The position numbers and the translations under genes were made by a program. A DNA stretch of 64,000 bases from Bacillota bacterium. Its GTDB lineage: Bacteria > Bacillota > Clostridia > Acetivibrionales > DTU013. The notes beneath the pieces were generated by a model that did not search any database, was not told the DNA's origin, and was given only the letters and a program-made list of their open reading frames with translations. Location of the stretch: the NCBI GenBank assembly GCA_023426125.1, contig JAFABI010000060.1, forward strand, positions 1 to 64,000, read 5' to 3'. Positions 1 through 7,767 of the stretch are shown here, piece after piece. Position 1 is the stretch's first letter. Each line of letters begins with the position of its first letter.

Positions 1-1
1 A

Positions 2-1318
2 GATACCGATTATGTCATTAGGGCTGAGCGTGTCATCAGTGGTAGTTCAGAGACAGTCAATATTTATTTTGCAAAAAAATCTGACGGATTACCTGTTACC
101 CCAACCTATACTTTTACAGGTTCTAAACTTGTCAATGCGGCGGGATGCGGCGGATATTCGGCGTGGGGTCATGTTTATGCCGTGGACAACCTTTACATTT
201 ACAATCAATCGTTCACAACGAAGCCGCTCAATGTGCTGTATAAAACAGATATAACATATGCGAATACAAACTGGTGGGTGCCGGGTCATGATTATGGCAG
301 AATTTTGCAAATACAACACGGTACATCCGAAACAAACGGCACTCTTCTTGCAACCTTTGAACGGTTTAATTCTGGATTGGGAGGCAATGTTGGCTATCCG
401 ATTTATATGAGCGATGACAATGGAGCGTCATGGGAGATGGTGGGGGAAATTACAGATCAAACCCAGGGGGTTCAAGCGGAATGGCAGCCGATATTGTTTG
501 AATTGCCTCAAGCCATAGGTGATATGTCTGCGGGTACATTACTTTGCGCCGCATGTTCTGTCGATTCCCTACATTCGACCACGTCAATGATCCAATTATA
601 CAAAAGCACCGATATGGGCCAGAATTGGTCATTCGTCTCAACCATTGTAACTGGGGGAGGAATAAACTCAGGTGTTTGGGAACCATTCCTTTTAGTTAAC
701 GAAAACGGAGATTTAGTTTGCTATTTTTCAGATGAAACCGAATCGGCTAACCACTCGCAGAAAATCTGCTTTAGAACTTCGTCAAACGGGACTTCATGGA
801 ACTCCTCAACGGAGATTGTAGCGTCCAATACTCAATCAGACCGTCCTGGCATGCCTGTTGTCACCAAGCTCGGAGATGGAGATTACTTTATGACATTCGA
901 ATTGGTCGGACAATCCGGAAATCCGGTCTGTTATAAGAAATCTTCAGACGGTTTAAATTGGGGGGACGTATCAAGCACAGGAATGGTTATACAATCCGGA
1001 GATAAAACGTTAGGTTCATCTCCGTTCTGTGGGTGGACGCCGGTTAACGGCAGCAAAGGGACTTTAATTGTCAGCGGTAAATTCATGAGGAGCGGCACCA
1101 GTTCTACCGGAACTGATTATTTCATCAGTTATGATTACGGAAGCACATGGACTACAGTAGATCATCCCCTTCCCTATACAACAAGTAATTTTGGGTACAG
1201 CAACAGCTTTGCGTTTTCCAGTACTGGGAAAATCCTGTTCGCCATCAACAATGTAGATTATACGTCTACACATGCAAAAATGCAGTTTGGTTACGTCCTG
1301 TTGGAACCTGAAACATAA
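2..1318 (+). CDS. Sialidase-like BNR-repeat protein, 5' end cut by window
   Basis: The reading frame is open from base 2, so the true start lies outside the window and at least 438 residues are visible. Five Asp-box (BNR) motifs mark sialidase-type beta-propeller blades: SDDNGASW, STDMGQNW, SSNGTSW, SSDGLNW and SYDYGSTW. The first about 60 visible residues, before PLNVLYKTD, resemble the end of a concanavalin/LamG-like domain, which often precedes sialidase domains. A secreted exo-glycosidase releasing terminal sugars, possibly sialic acid, is the natural reading. Catalytic Arg/Tyr/Glu residues were not assigned, so another BNR hydrolase is possible. A hairpin at 1360-1389 follows the stop. 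Confidence 0.72.
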   Translation, partial: DTDYVIRAERVISGSSETVNIYFAKKSDGLPVTPTYTFTGSKLVNAAGCGGYSAWGHVYAVDNLYIYNQSFTTKPLNVLYKTDITYANTNWWVPGHDYGRILQIQHGTSETNGTLLATFERFNSGLGGNVGYPIYMSDDNGASWEMVGEITDQTQGVQAEWQPILFELPQAIGDMSAGTLLCAACSVDSLHSTTSMIQLYKSTDMGQNWSFVSTIVTGGGINSGVWEPFLLVNENGDLVCYFSDETESANHSQKICFRTSSNGTSWNSSTEIVASNTQSDRPGMPVVTKLGDGDYFMTFELVGQSGNPVCYKKSSDGLNWGDVSSTGMVIQSGDKTLGSSPFCGWTPVNGSKGTLIVSGKFMRSGTSSTGTDYFISYDYGSTWTTVDHPLPYTTSNFGYSNSFAFSSTGKILFAINNVDYTSTHAKMQFGYVLLEPET

Positions 1319-1359
1319 TGGGTTAAATTGGCATCAAAACATATAAATTTAATGGATAA

Positions 1360-1410
1360 CCCCGATACTCCAGGAGGAGAGTATCAGGGCTATCAAAAGG
1401 TATTTTTCTA
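1360..1410 (+). terminator. Probable terminator after the sialidase-like gene
   Basis: Arms CCCCGATACTC (1360-1370) and GAGTATCAGGG (1379-1389) pair with one mismatch around an 8-base loop. A short T-run follows at 1402-1407. The hairpin is 41 bases after the stop codon. Confidence 0.5.
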
Positions 1411-1821
1411 GCAAGGGTTCTATGGCCTCCCCACTGTCAGCCGACGTTGTCTTTAGAAGTGCTGTTTTTTGCCGATATTTCAAGTTGTTTGATCCAAAAT
1501 TTAGAAGCCTTTATCGCAGCGAGGGAAAGGAAGTTTATGTGGAAATTGGAGCTTGTGGCATAGACTTAAAGCACAGAATACCAAATGGAATAAAATCAAA
1601 AAAGGTTGAATAATTAGCTTTATGGCCGTATCCTATTCGGAGTTTTGAAAGGAGAGATTGAAAAACACTTTAGATATCGAAATCTGAATTGAGCCTTATG
1701 TTAATTTATTACAGGCAAAAAATAGCTTCCAGATCATATAAGGGAGTGTAGAATAGTTTTCATAAAAAATGATGCTTCAGATGTTGAGGATGATAAGCTT
1801 TTTTGTAAATTACTGTTGTGC
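1411..1821. other. Non-coding stretch with no supported gene
   Basis: This AT-rich gap lies between the sialidase-like gene and the ROK-kinase operon. A 63-codon open frame at 1422-1613 has no clear ribosome binding site and no recognisable domain, so I treat it as non-coding. The regulatory dyads of the next operon begin at 1822. Confidence 0.4.
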
Positions 1822-1854
1822 GTGACATTATATCATATCGTGATATAATGTCAC
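1822..1854. promoter_or_regulatory. Perfect dyad, candidate operator 1 of the ROK operon
   Basis: A perfect inverted repeat with 14-bp arms, GTGACATTATATCA and its complement, is separated by TATCG. Its right arm contains TATAAT (1844-1849), so it may overlap a -10 element. The core TATCA-N5-TGATA recurs at 1901-1915. The lack of a T-run argues against a terminator and favours an operator. Confidence 0.5.
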
Positions 1855-1897
1855 GGTGTAAATGATAAATGTAAACGAAATGAATTGCCAGCGGAAA

Positions 1898-1920
1898 TTA
1901 TATCATAAATTGATAAATAT
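1898..1920. promoter_or_regulatory. Second dyad, candidate operator 2 of the ROK operon
   Basis: TATCA-N5-TGATA occurs again at 1901-1915 with the same 5-base spacer. It lies exactly 70 bp from the first copy and 56 bp before the kinase start. The flanks (ATTA left, AATAT right) partly match those of copy 1. Confidence 0.42.
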
Positions 1921-1970
1921 ATGGTAAATACTTCGCTGAATATCTACCCAATAGGGAAAGGGGTGAAAAT

Positions 1971-2972
1971 GTGAGTGAAAAGTATGTTATAGGAGTGGAC
2001 CTTGGGGGGACGAAAATCGCCACAATCCTTTGCGATTCGCGGTGCAGCATTCTGTCCAGAGTCAAAACAGAAACAGGTTCGGCAGAAGGAGAGCAAAGAG
2101 TGCTGCAAAGGATAAAGGAATCCATATACCAGGTGGCCGAATTATCAGGAATTCCATTAAGCAGGATATCCGGTATCGGTATAAGTTCACCGGGACCTTT
2201 GAGTGTTTCCAGGGGAGTTGTGATCTATGTAGCTTCTCTCGGATGGAACAACGTTCCTATCAGGCAACTGATGCAGGATGAATTCAAAGTACCCGTTTAT
2301 CTTGAAAACGACTGCAATGCTGCTGCATATGGAGAAAAGTGGCTTGGTGTGGGAAGAGGGTATGACAACCTTATTTACATAACTGTCAGTACCAGTATAG
2401 GAAGTGGTATCATTATCGACAGGAAAATTTACCATGGCAAGCATGACGCTGCAGGCGAATTCGGCCATATATGCATCGAATACGAAGGGAGAAAATGTTC
2501 GTGCGGGAATAGGGGTTGTTTGCAGGCTTATGCTTCAGGTACTGCAATAGCCCAGATTGCCAGAGAAAACATATCCGGAAATACCAGATCAAAAGTTCTC
2601 GATTTTGCAGGAAATGACGCCAACAATATCGATTGTATCGCAGTGGAAAAAGCTGCGTATGAAGGCGACGAATACGCAAAAGGCATCTGGAATCTGGCAG
2701 GCAACAAGCTTGGACATGGGATATCGATATTGATGCAGCTTGCCGATCCTGACATTGTTGTCATAGGCGGAGGTGTATCTAAGGCATGGGAGCTTTTTTA
2801 CAAGCCAATGGTAAATATGATAAAAAAACAAACATACAAGCTTATTTCAGATAATATGGTAATCGTTCCGGCACAGCTGGGAGACGATGTCGGTGTGCTG
2901 GGGGCTGCTATGATTGTATTGAAAGAACAGGGACTTCAAGAAACAGAATTTCTTCAGTTAAAGATATCATAA
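1971..2972 (+). CDS. ROK-family sugar kinase
   Basis: This predicted cytosolic ATP-dependent sugar kinase has 333 residues, a usual ROK length. Visible are the N-terminal phosphate loop DLGGTKIA, the catalytic region ENDCNAAAYGE with its Asp, the GEFGH histidine and the zinc-binding CSCGNRGCLQ cluster. The GTG start at 1971 is preceded by AGGGGTG. The stop lies 22 bases before the next start, so the three downstream genes form one operon. Neighbours (isomerase, tagatose-bisphosphate aldolase-like protein) suggest it phosphorylates a ketose or hexose of a dedicated pathway. Glucokinase, fructokinase or N-acetylmannosamine kinase activity cannot be told apart by eye. Confidence 0.88.
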   Translation: MSEKYVIGVDLGGTKIATILCDSRCSILSRVKTETGSAEGEQRVLQRIKESIYQVAELSGIPLSRISGIGISSPGPLSVSRGVVIYVASLGWNNVPIRQLMQDEFKVPVYLENDCNAAAYGEKWLGVGRGYDNLIYITVSTSIGSGIIIDRKIYHGKHDAAGEFGHICIEYEGRKCSCGNRGCLQAYASGTAIAQIARENISGNTRSKVLDFAGNDANNIDCIAVEKAAYEGDEYAKGIWNLAGNKLGHGISILMQLADPDIVVIGGGVSKAWELFYKPMVNMIKKQTYKLISDNMVIVPAQLGDDVGVLGAAMIVLKEQGLQETEFLQLKIS

Positions 2973-2994
2973 TGTGATGAAAGGCGGAGTTTCA

Positions 2995-4437
2995 ATGAAA
3001 AAATTCAAGGTGGGTTTGATCGGGACCAGCCAGTTGAGCTTTCCCGGCGATAAGGAAGGCCAGTTCGGCAGGTCGGTTGAAGAACTCAAGGAGCTTTCCA
3101 AAAGGCTTGGATTCGATCTTTATGTTTATAACGATACTGTAATTGGCGGAAAGGATGCAGAAAAAGCCGTAAAAGCAGTAGAAGAAAACAATGTAGATTT
3201 CCTTCTGGTCCAATGCACAAGCTTTTCCGGAGGCTTTATTGCTCCGGTGCTGGCTAAGGTGAAAAATGCGTACCTAGGGCTGTGGGCTGTTCCGGAAGGA
3301 GCGCAGGAAGGCGCGGTTCCCCTAAATTCCTTCTGCAGCGTCAATATGTATGCAAGTATTATAGGACATTACCTGAAGGAGTATAATATTCCCTTCAAAT
3401 GGTTTTACGGGAATGTTGGGCATGAACTCTTCGATCGGAGGTTTGAAATCACTGTAAGGACTTTAACGGCTATCAAAAATATCCGCAATTCCAGTGTTGC
3501 GTTGATCGGAGGAGTGGCTCCAGGATTCAATGACCTGTATTTTGATGAAAGAAGCATCCTGAAAAGATTTGACGGCCTCAAAATATGCAGGCTTCATGAA
3601 TTTTCGGAAATCAAAGACAGGGCGCTAAGTTATAAGACCCGGGATGTAGCAATGATTATGGAAGAAATGGTTGGAGAGTCGAATGGAGTGCATCCTAAGG
3701 CGCAGCCTCTACTGGAGACCAATGCCCGTGTTTACAGAGCCTACAAGGATTTTTTGGCTGAATACGGCTATGATGGTCTGGCCATAAGCTGTTGGCCTAA
3801 ATTCCAGCAGGATTTCAGGTACAGCGTGTGTTCTGTAGTGGCAAAGCTCAATGACGATGGTATTGTTGCCGCCTGTGAAGGCGATCTGCCCAGTGCCGTA
3901 AGCATGCTCATCCTTAAATACCTGTCCGGGGACGAAACCATGCTGATGGATTTCTCCGACTTTGACGAAGAGGATGAAACCATTCTCATGTGGCACTGTG
4001 GGCCTGCTTCTAGACACTATGCAGGTGAGAGGGGCTTTACACTGGGAGTCAACTACCATGGACTGCCCCATGAAAAAGGGAAAGATCTCAATTGTTGCGG
4101 TATAGTCAGGGATATGGTTTTCATGCCAGGGCATGTGACCGTTGCACGTATTACCGGAGAGTGCGACAAATTCTTCCTTGCAGAGGGCGACTTCATAGAT
4201 TATGAAAAGAAGAGCTTTTTCGGCAGCAGGGGCTGGATGGGCAAGCTCAAGATCAACAGGGAGGACATTTCGGTCAGGGATTTTGTCAATACCGTCCTCG
4301 TACAGAGGTTCCAGCACCATTATCCTATTGTAAAAGGTGATCATGCGCAGGAACTCATGGAAATAGCAGCCTGGCTGCGGATGGGCTTTGTGGGAAAGGT
4401 CGCTTATCAAAATTATATGCAGAATAGTGAGGTGTAG
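2995..4437 (+). CDS. L-fucose/L-arabinose isomerase-family protein
   Basis: This roughly 480-residue protein is likely a cytosolic aldose-ketose isomerase. The N-terminal VGLIGTSQLSFPGD start and the QCTSFSGGFIAPVLAKV stretch are typical of the FucI/AraA superfamily N-terminal Rossmann-like region. The C-terminal part contains MWHCGPASRHY and NYHGLPHEKGKD, resembling the family's active-site half. I chose ATG 2995 rather than the GTG at 2974 because AAAGGCGGA sits 7 bases upstream of 2995. It lies between a sugar kinase and an aldolase-like gene, so it probably makes the ketose that the pathway phosphorylates and cleaves. The substrate is unknown. Confidence 0.78.
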   Translation: MKKFKVGLIGTSQLSFPGDKEGQFGRSVEELKELSKRLGFDLYVYNDTVIGGKDAEKAVKAVEENNVDFLLVQCTSFSGGFIAPVLAKVKNAYLGLWAVPEGAQEGAVPLNSFCSVNMYASIIGHYLKEYNIPFKWFYGNVGHELFDRRFEITVRTLTAIKNIRNSSVALIGGVAPGFNDLYFDERSILKRFDGLKICRLHEFSEIKDRALSYKTRDVAMIMEEMVGESNGVHPKAQPLLETNARVYRAYKDFLAEYGYDGLAISCWPKFQQDFRYSVCSVVAKLNDDGIVAACEGDLPSAVSMLILKYLSGDETMLMDFSDFDEEDETILMWHCGPASRHYAGERGFTLGVNYHGLPHEKGKDLNCCGIVRDMVFMPGHVTVARITGECDKFFLAEGDFIDYEKKSFFGSRGWMGKLKINREDISVRDFVNTVLVQRFQHHYPIVKGDHAQELMEIAAWLRMGFVGKVAYQNYMQNSEV

Positions 4438-4440
4438 GAA

Positions 4441-5727
4441 ATGAACAGAATTACTGTTTCGGAAATGATGAAGGCCATATTCAAGCTTGAGGAAACCGAA
4501 GGACTGAAATGTACGCTTCTGGGGATAGGCCCCATGTCCAAACCTGTAATAGAAGCATCCTTTATACTGGCAAAGGAAAAGGACTTTCCCCTGATGTTCA
4601 TTGCCAGCAGGAACCAGGTAGACGCGAGAGAACTGGGAGGCGGCTATGTGTGCAATTGGGATCAGACAGATTTTGTGAAAGCAATTGGAGAAATCGCCGG
4701 TGAAGTTGATTTTAAAGGGATTTATCATATATGCCGCGATCACGGCGGTCCCTGGCAGCGGGATAATGAAAGGAATTCGAAGCTGCCGGAAGATGCAGCC
4801 ATGGAGCTGGGAAAACAGTCTTATCTTATGGATTTACTCGCCGGATTCGACCTGCTCCATATCGACCCCACCAAGGATCCTCATATCAAGGGCATTGTCC
4901 CCATGGAGTTGGTGATCAACAGGACGGTGGAATTAATCGAGTATGTGGAAGCTGAAAGAATTGCCAGAAACATGCCTCCTGTAGCTTATGAAGTCGGGAC
5001 TGAGGAAACAAATGGCGGACTGACATCGGAAGATGCTTACGGTGAGTTTATAAGGGAACTGACATCAAAGCTTACGGCAAAAAAGCTGCCTCTTCCGAAT
5101 TTTATCGTCGGACAGACTGGGACACTGACAAGGCTTACCGAAAATGTGGGGCGCTTTGATGCGAGTACTGCCAGGAGGCTCTCGGCAGAGGCAAGAAAAT
5201 TCGGCGTGGGATTGAAGGAGCATAACGGCGACTACCTGTCCGATTTCATTCTGTACACCCATCCGATTCTCAGTATTACCGCTGCAAATGTCGCTCCAGA
5301 ATTCGGCGTGGTTGAGACAGGAGCCTATCTGCTGCTAGCTGATATAGAGCAGGATGCATTCACTAGAGGAATGCTCAAGAACAAGTCCGATTTTGTAAAA
5401 ATAATTCAAAGGGCCGCAATAGAGAGCCAGCGTTGGAGAAAGTGGATGGTCGGTGAAACCGGTAGACTGTCCGTGGAGGATGTTATGAAGGATGAGGGTC
5501 TGGTAAGGCTGATTACTGATGCTTCAGGTCATTATACTTTTGAAGTTCCTGAAGTAAAAGCTGAGATGAAAGTGATGTGCGATAATCTTGAGAATATTGG
5601 GCTGGAACCTTACAATATTGTTATTGACAGGATTAAGAAATCCATAGCCAGATATGTTGAGTGCTTCAACCTGACGGGACTGACAACAAAGATAATAAAT
5701 TCACTGCAGATGGAAAAGACGGCATAA
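4441..5727 (+). CDS. GatZ/KbaZ-type tagatose-bisphosphate aldolase subunit-like protein
   Basis: The 428-residue product matches the length and pattern of class II tagatose-1,6-bisphosphate aldolase non-catalytic subunits (GatZ, KbaZ/AgaZ). Signatures include ASRNQVDARELGGGYVCNWD, ICRDHGGPWQRD, DLLHIDPTKDP and VGQTGTLTRLTENVGRFDA. Known GatZ proteins stabilise the catalytic GatY partner, but no GatY/KbaY class II aldolase is visible here. It starts 3 bases after the isomerase stop, in the same operon as the ROK kinase. Either a partner is elsewhere or this homolog acts alone on a related ketose phosphate. Confidence 0.8.
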   Translation: MNRITVSEMMKAIFKLEETEGLKCTLLGIGPMSKPVIEASFILAKEKDFPLMFIASRNQVDARELGGGYVCNWDQTDFVKAIGEIAGEVDFKGIYHICRDHGGPWQRDNERNSKLPEDAAMELGKQSYLMDLLAGFDLLHIDPTKDPHIKGIVPMELVINRTVELIEYVEAERIARNMPPVAYEVGTEETNGGLTSEDAYGEFIRELTSKLTAKKLPLPNFIVGQTGTLTRLTENVGRFDASTARRLSAEARKFGVGLKEHNGDYLSDFILYTHPILSITAANVAPEFGVVETGAYLLLADIEQDAFTRGMLKNKSDFVKIIQRAAIESQRWRKWMVGETGRLSVEDVMKDEGLVRLITDASGHYTFEVPEVKAEMKVMCDNLENIGLEPYNIVIDRIKKSIARYVECFNLTGLTTKIINSLQMEKTA

Positions 5728-5764
5728 ACCTTGTATTTAATATTACTCTACAGGATTTGCGATT

Positions 5765-5805
5765 AAGGGTCAAACAGGTATGAACGATATACCTGCTTGA
5801 CCTTT
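5765..5805 (+). terminator. Hairpin after the three-gene sugar operon
   Basis: Arms of about 17 bases (5765-5781 and 5789-5805) pair with two mismatches; the core is GGTCAAACAGGTAT against ATACCTGCTTGACC. It lies about 40 bases after the aldolase-like stop. No strong T-run follows, so termination is likely but not certain. Confidence 0.45.
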
Positions 5806-5943
5806 GATCCAACGATTCAATTATTGTGTTATATTTATATTGATTGTTCTGAAGTACATAAAACTTGAATTTCAAGATACCGGATTATTCTAGACGGTAT
5901 TAAATGCCATTCCTTTTCATAAAGTAGTCATGGGTGGTTCATC

Positions 5944-6459
5944 ATGATTATCATCAGAATAGGCAGGAGATCGGCGAAAGTGGCGATTGCAATTCTTGCA
6001 GCGGCTTTTCTCGGCTTTTGCCTTTTTTATTACATACCCGGGAACCGGCTTGATAACATGGCGGCATACCTTTCGGACAGTTCCAGGAAGGATGTTGAGA
6101 TATTCGATGTATCCGAAGGCCGGGTAATAAAAAGGATTCTAATAAATCAGGCGATTAAAGGGGAAGCTGAAGCAGCTCTTGAAAGTATTACAGGGATGTA
6201 TGTAAAAGTTAATGCCTTTCCTGCGAAAGGATATATAATCCGGGTGCCTGTGGAGCCTCCTTTGACAGTGCGGAACCAATGGCTGGAGGGCTACGGCATA
6301 AATACCGTGGATGAAGCCTTTGTTATCTTTGCAGAGGAGGAAAGCCCATATCTGGTGGTGCTGGACCGCCAGGACAGGCCTTTGTTTTTCAACTTCAGCA
6401 GTAATACGGAGGAACTGCTGGATATTTTACAGCGAACCCTGCCTGAAGAAATGGACTGA
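5944..6459 (+). CDS. Membrane-anchored protein of unknown function
   Basis: I do not recognise the family. The 171-residue product has a basic N-terminus (IIIRIGRRSAK) followed by one hydrophobic segment at about residues 12-31 (VAIAILAAAFLGFCLFYYIP). The rest is soluble, with alternating charged and hydrophobic stretches. This predicts a single-pass protein with an extracellular domain of about 140 residues. It has its own weak ribosome binding site (GGGTGG) and stands alone between the sugar operon and a repeat-rich gap before deoC. Confidence 0.55.
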   Translation: MIIIRIGRRSAKVAIAILAAAFLGFCLFYYIPGNRLDNMAAYLSDSSRKDVEIFDVSEGRVIKRILINQAIKGEAEAALESITGMYVKVNAFPAKGYIIRVPVEPPLTVRNQWLEGYGINTVDEAFVIFAEEESPYLVVLDRQDRPLFFNFSSNTEELLDILQRTLPEEMD

Positions 6460-6554
6460 TGGTCACTGGGCGGATGCTAACGGATACCCGTGACACAACG
6501 GAACAGAAGATAGATACTAATAAATTTTAATGACAAAAGTGCCCCTGACCTGTC

Positions 6555-6704
6555 CTCTGGGGGCGCGCATTGCGCATCCGTAGAAAACTGTCTGTGATAA
6601 CGCAACTCCATGAACGGAGGGGCGGTTCTTGACTGTCTAACCGTTCACTATCCCATGGATTGTGCTTACTGTCACGGGAGGACGGCCAATGGCCGCCCCT
6701 ACAG
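6555..6704. repeat. Two copies of palindromic repeat family A
   Basis: At 6555-6583 and 6679-6704 are copies of a short palindrome of the form TGTAGGGGCG-CGCATTGCG-CGTCC or its inverse GGACGGCCAATGGCCGCCCC. The same family recurs in gaps near 7.6, 17.3, 23.0, 36.1, 47.1 and 61.3 kb. Apart from the deoC promoter, nothing else was seen in the 6460-6802 gap. Confidence 0.65.
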
Positions 6705-6746
6705 GTTTATGTCCCATATTTTAAAACGCTAAATACATAGGAGTAG

Positions 6747-6774
6747 TTGCATTTGACAGCGGCTTTGGTATACT
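6747..6774 (+). promoter_or_regulatory. Candidate deoC promoter
   Basis: TTGCAT (6747-6752) and TATACT (6769-6774) are separated by 16 bases, about 30 bases upstream of the deoC start. A nearby TTGACA at 6753 is too close to TATACT to serve as its -35. Confidence 0.4.
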
Positions 6775-6802
6775 ATGCATGTAGCAAAGGAAGGTGAAGC
6801 TT

Positions 6803-7513
6803 ATGGAAACAGAAAAAATAAAAGGAAAAACTACGGAAGCGGTTAACCTTGCGGCCATGATAGACCATACATTGCTGAAGCCCGATGCCACTGCGGAACA
6901 GGTAAAAAAGGTCTGCCGGGAAGCCCTGAAATATAAATTTGCCTCGGTATGCGTGAATTCCAGCTATATCCCTTTGGTGGCGGAAGCCCTCCGCGGAAGC
7001 GGAGTGAAGGCATGCAGCGTTATTGGCTTCCCCCTTGGCGCCGCGGCAACAAAGGCAAAGGTAAGCGAAGCCGAAGAAGCAATTGAAAACGGCGCTGCCG
7101 AGATTGATATGGTGATCAATGTCGGGGCGCTAAAGTCAGGGGACCCGGACGCGGTGAAAAATGACATCGAAGCAGTGGTGGCAGCGGCAAAAGAAAGGGC
7201 TGTTGTCAAGGTCATTATCGAAACCTGCCTTCTGACGGAAGAACAAAAGGTAACGGCCTGCATGCTGGCCAAGGCAGCTGGCGCTGATTTTGTTAAAACA
7301 TCCACCGGCTTCAGTGCCGGGGGCGCAACCGTTGAGGACATTCAGCTGATGAGGCGGACAGTAGGTCCGGAAATGGGCGTTAAGGCATCCGGTGGGATAC
7401 GGGATTACGAAACGGCAATGAAAATGATCGAAGCCGGAGCCAGCCGGGTAGGGGCAAGCGCTTCCGTGGAAATAGTCAAAAAACGGGCGGCTGCTTCTTC
7501 GGGGAACTACTGA
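6803..7513 (+). CDS. deoC: Deoxyribose-phosphate aldolase
   Basis: This class I aldolase reversibly cleaves 2-deoxyribose-5-phosphate to glyceraldehyde-3-phosphate and acetaldehyde in cytosolic deoxynucleoside catabolism. The 236-residue TIM barrel shows DHTLLKPDAT near the N-terminus and the catalytic Asp in EIDMVINVG (about residue 102). The Schiff-base Lys is in FVKTSTGF (about 165) and the third catalytic Lys in GVKASGG (about 194). These correspond to D102, K167 and K201 of the E. coli enzyme. ATG 6803 is preferred over GTG 6794 because AAAGGAAGG lies about 8 bases upstream. It is monocistronic; no phosphorylase or phosphopentomutase gene is adjacent. Confidence 0.95.
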   Translation: METEKIKGKTTEAVNLAAMIDHTLLKPDATAEQVKKVCREALKYKFASVCVNSSYIPLVAEALRGSGVKACSVIGFPLGAAATKAKVSEAEEAIENGAAEIDMVINVGALKSGDPDAVKNDIEAVVAAAKERAVVKVIIETCLLTEEQKVTACMLAKAAGADFVKTSTGFSAGGATVEDIQLMRRTVGPEMGVKASGGIRDYETAMKMIEAGASRVGASASVEIVKKRAAASSGNY

Positions 7514-7620
7514 TATATAGCAGCAGTATTCATCCGTACGGATTTGCAGCCGGACGATTTGCCGGATAAGAAGTTAATGAAATTTACGGTGACGCTGTAG
7601 ATTTTTATGGCCAAAGTGTT

Positions 7621-7753
7621 CTGTAGGGGCGTGCATTGCGTGCCCACATGAATACAATCCATGGTGACAAATACTCTATGTCCTGTATTTGATCGGCGGA
7701 CGGCTGATGACCGCCCCTACATTGATACCTTGCGGCCGATAGCCGCTCCTGCA
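7621..7753. repeat. Repeat family A cluster between convergent genes
   Basis: Three palindromic units (7621-7648, 7694-7721 and a degenerate one at about 7732-7753) fill the gap between the converging deoC and egsA genes. The first two share the TGTAGGGGCG...GCGCCC or GGCGGACGGC...CCGCCCCTACA pattern. They might contribute to bidirectional termination. Confidence 0.6.
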
Positions 7754-7767
7754 AAAAGAAGGGCAGG

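Noticed and set aside
1422..1613. 63-codon open frame after the sialidase-like gene
   Set aside because: No ribosome binding site at usable distance, no recognisable domain, and low-quality composition; treated as non-coding.
3709..4743. 344-codon open frame on the minus strand
   Set aside because: It lies antisense to the isomerase and aldolase-like genes, which have clear family motifs; no domain is visible in it.
6753..6774. TTGACA and TATACT as a deoC promoter pair
   Set aside because: Only 10 bases apart, too short for a functional spacer; the TTGCAT at 6747 gives 16 bases instead.
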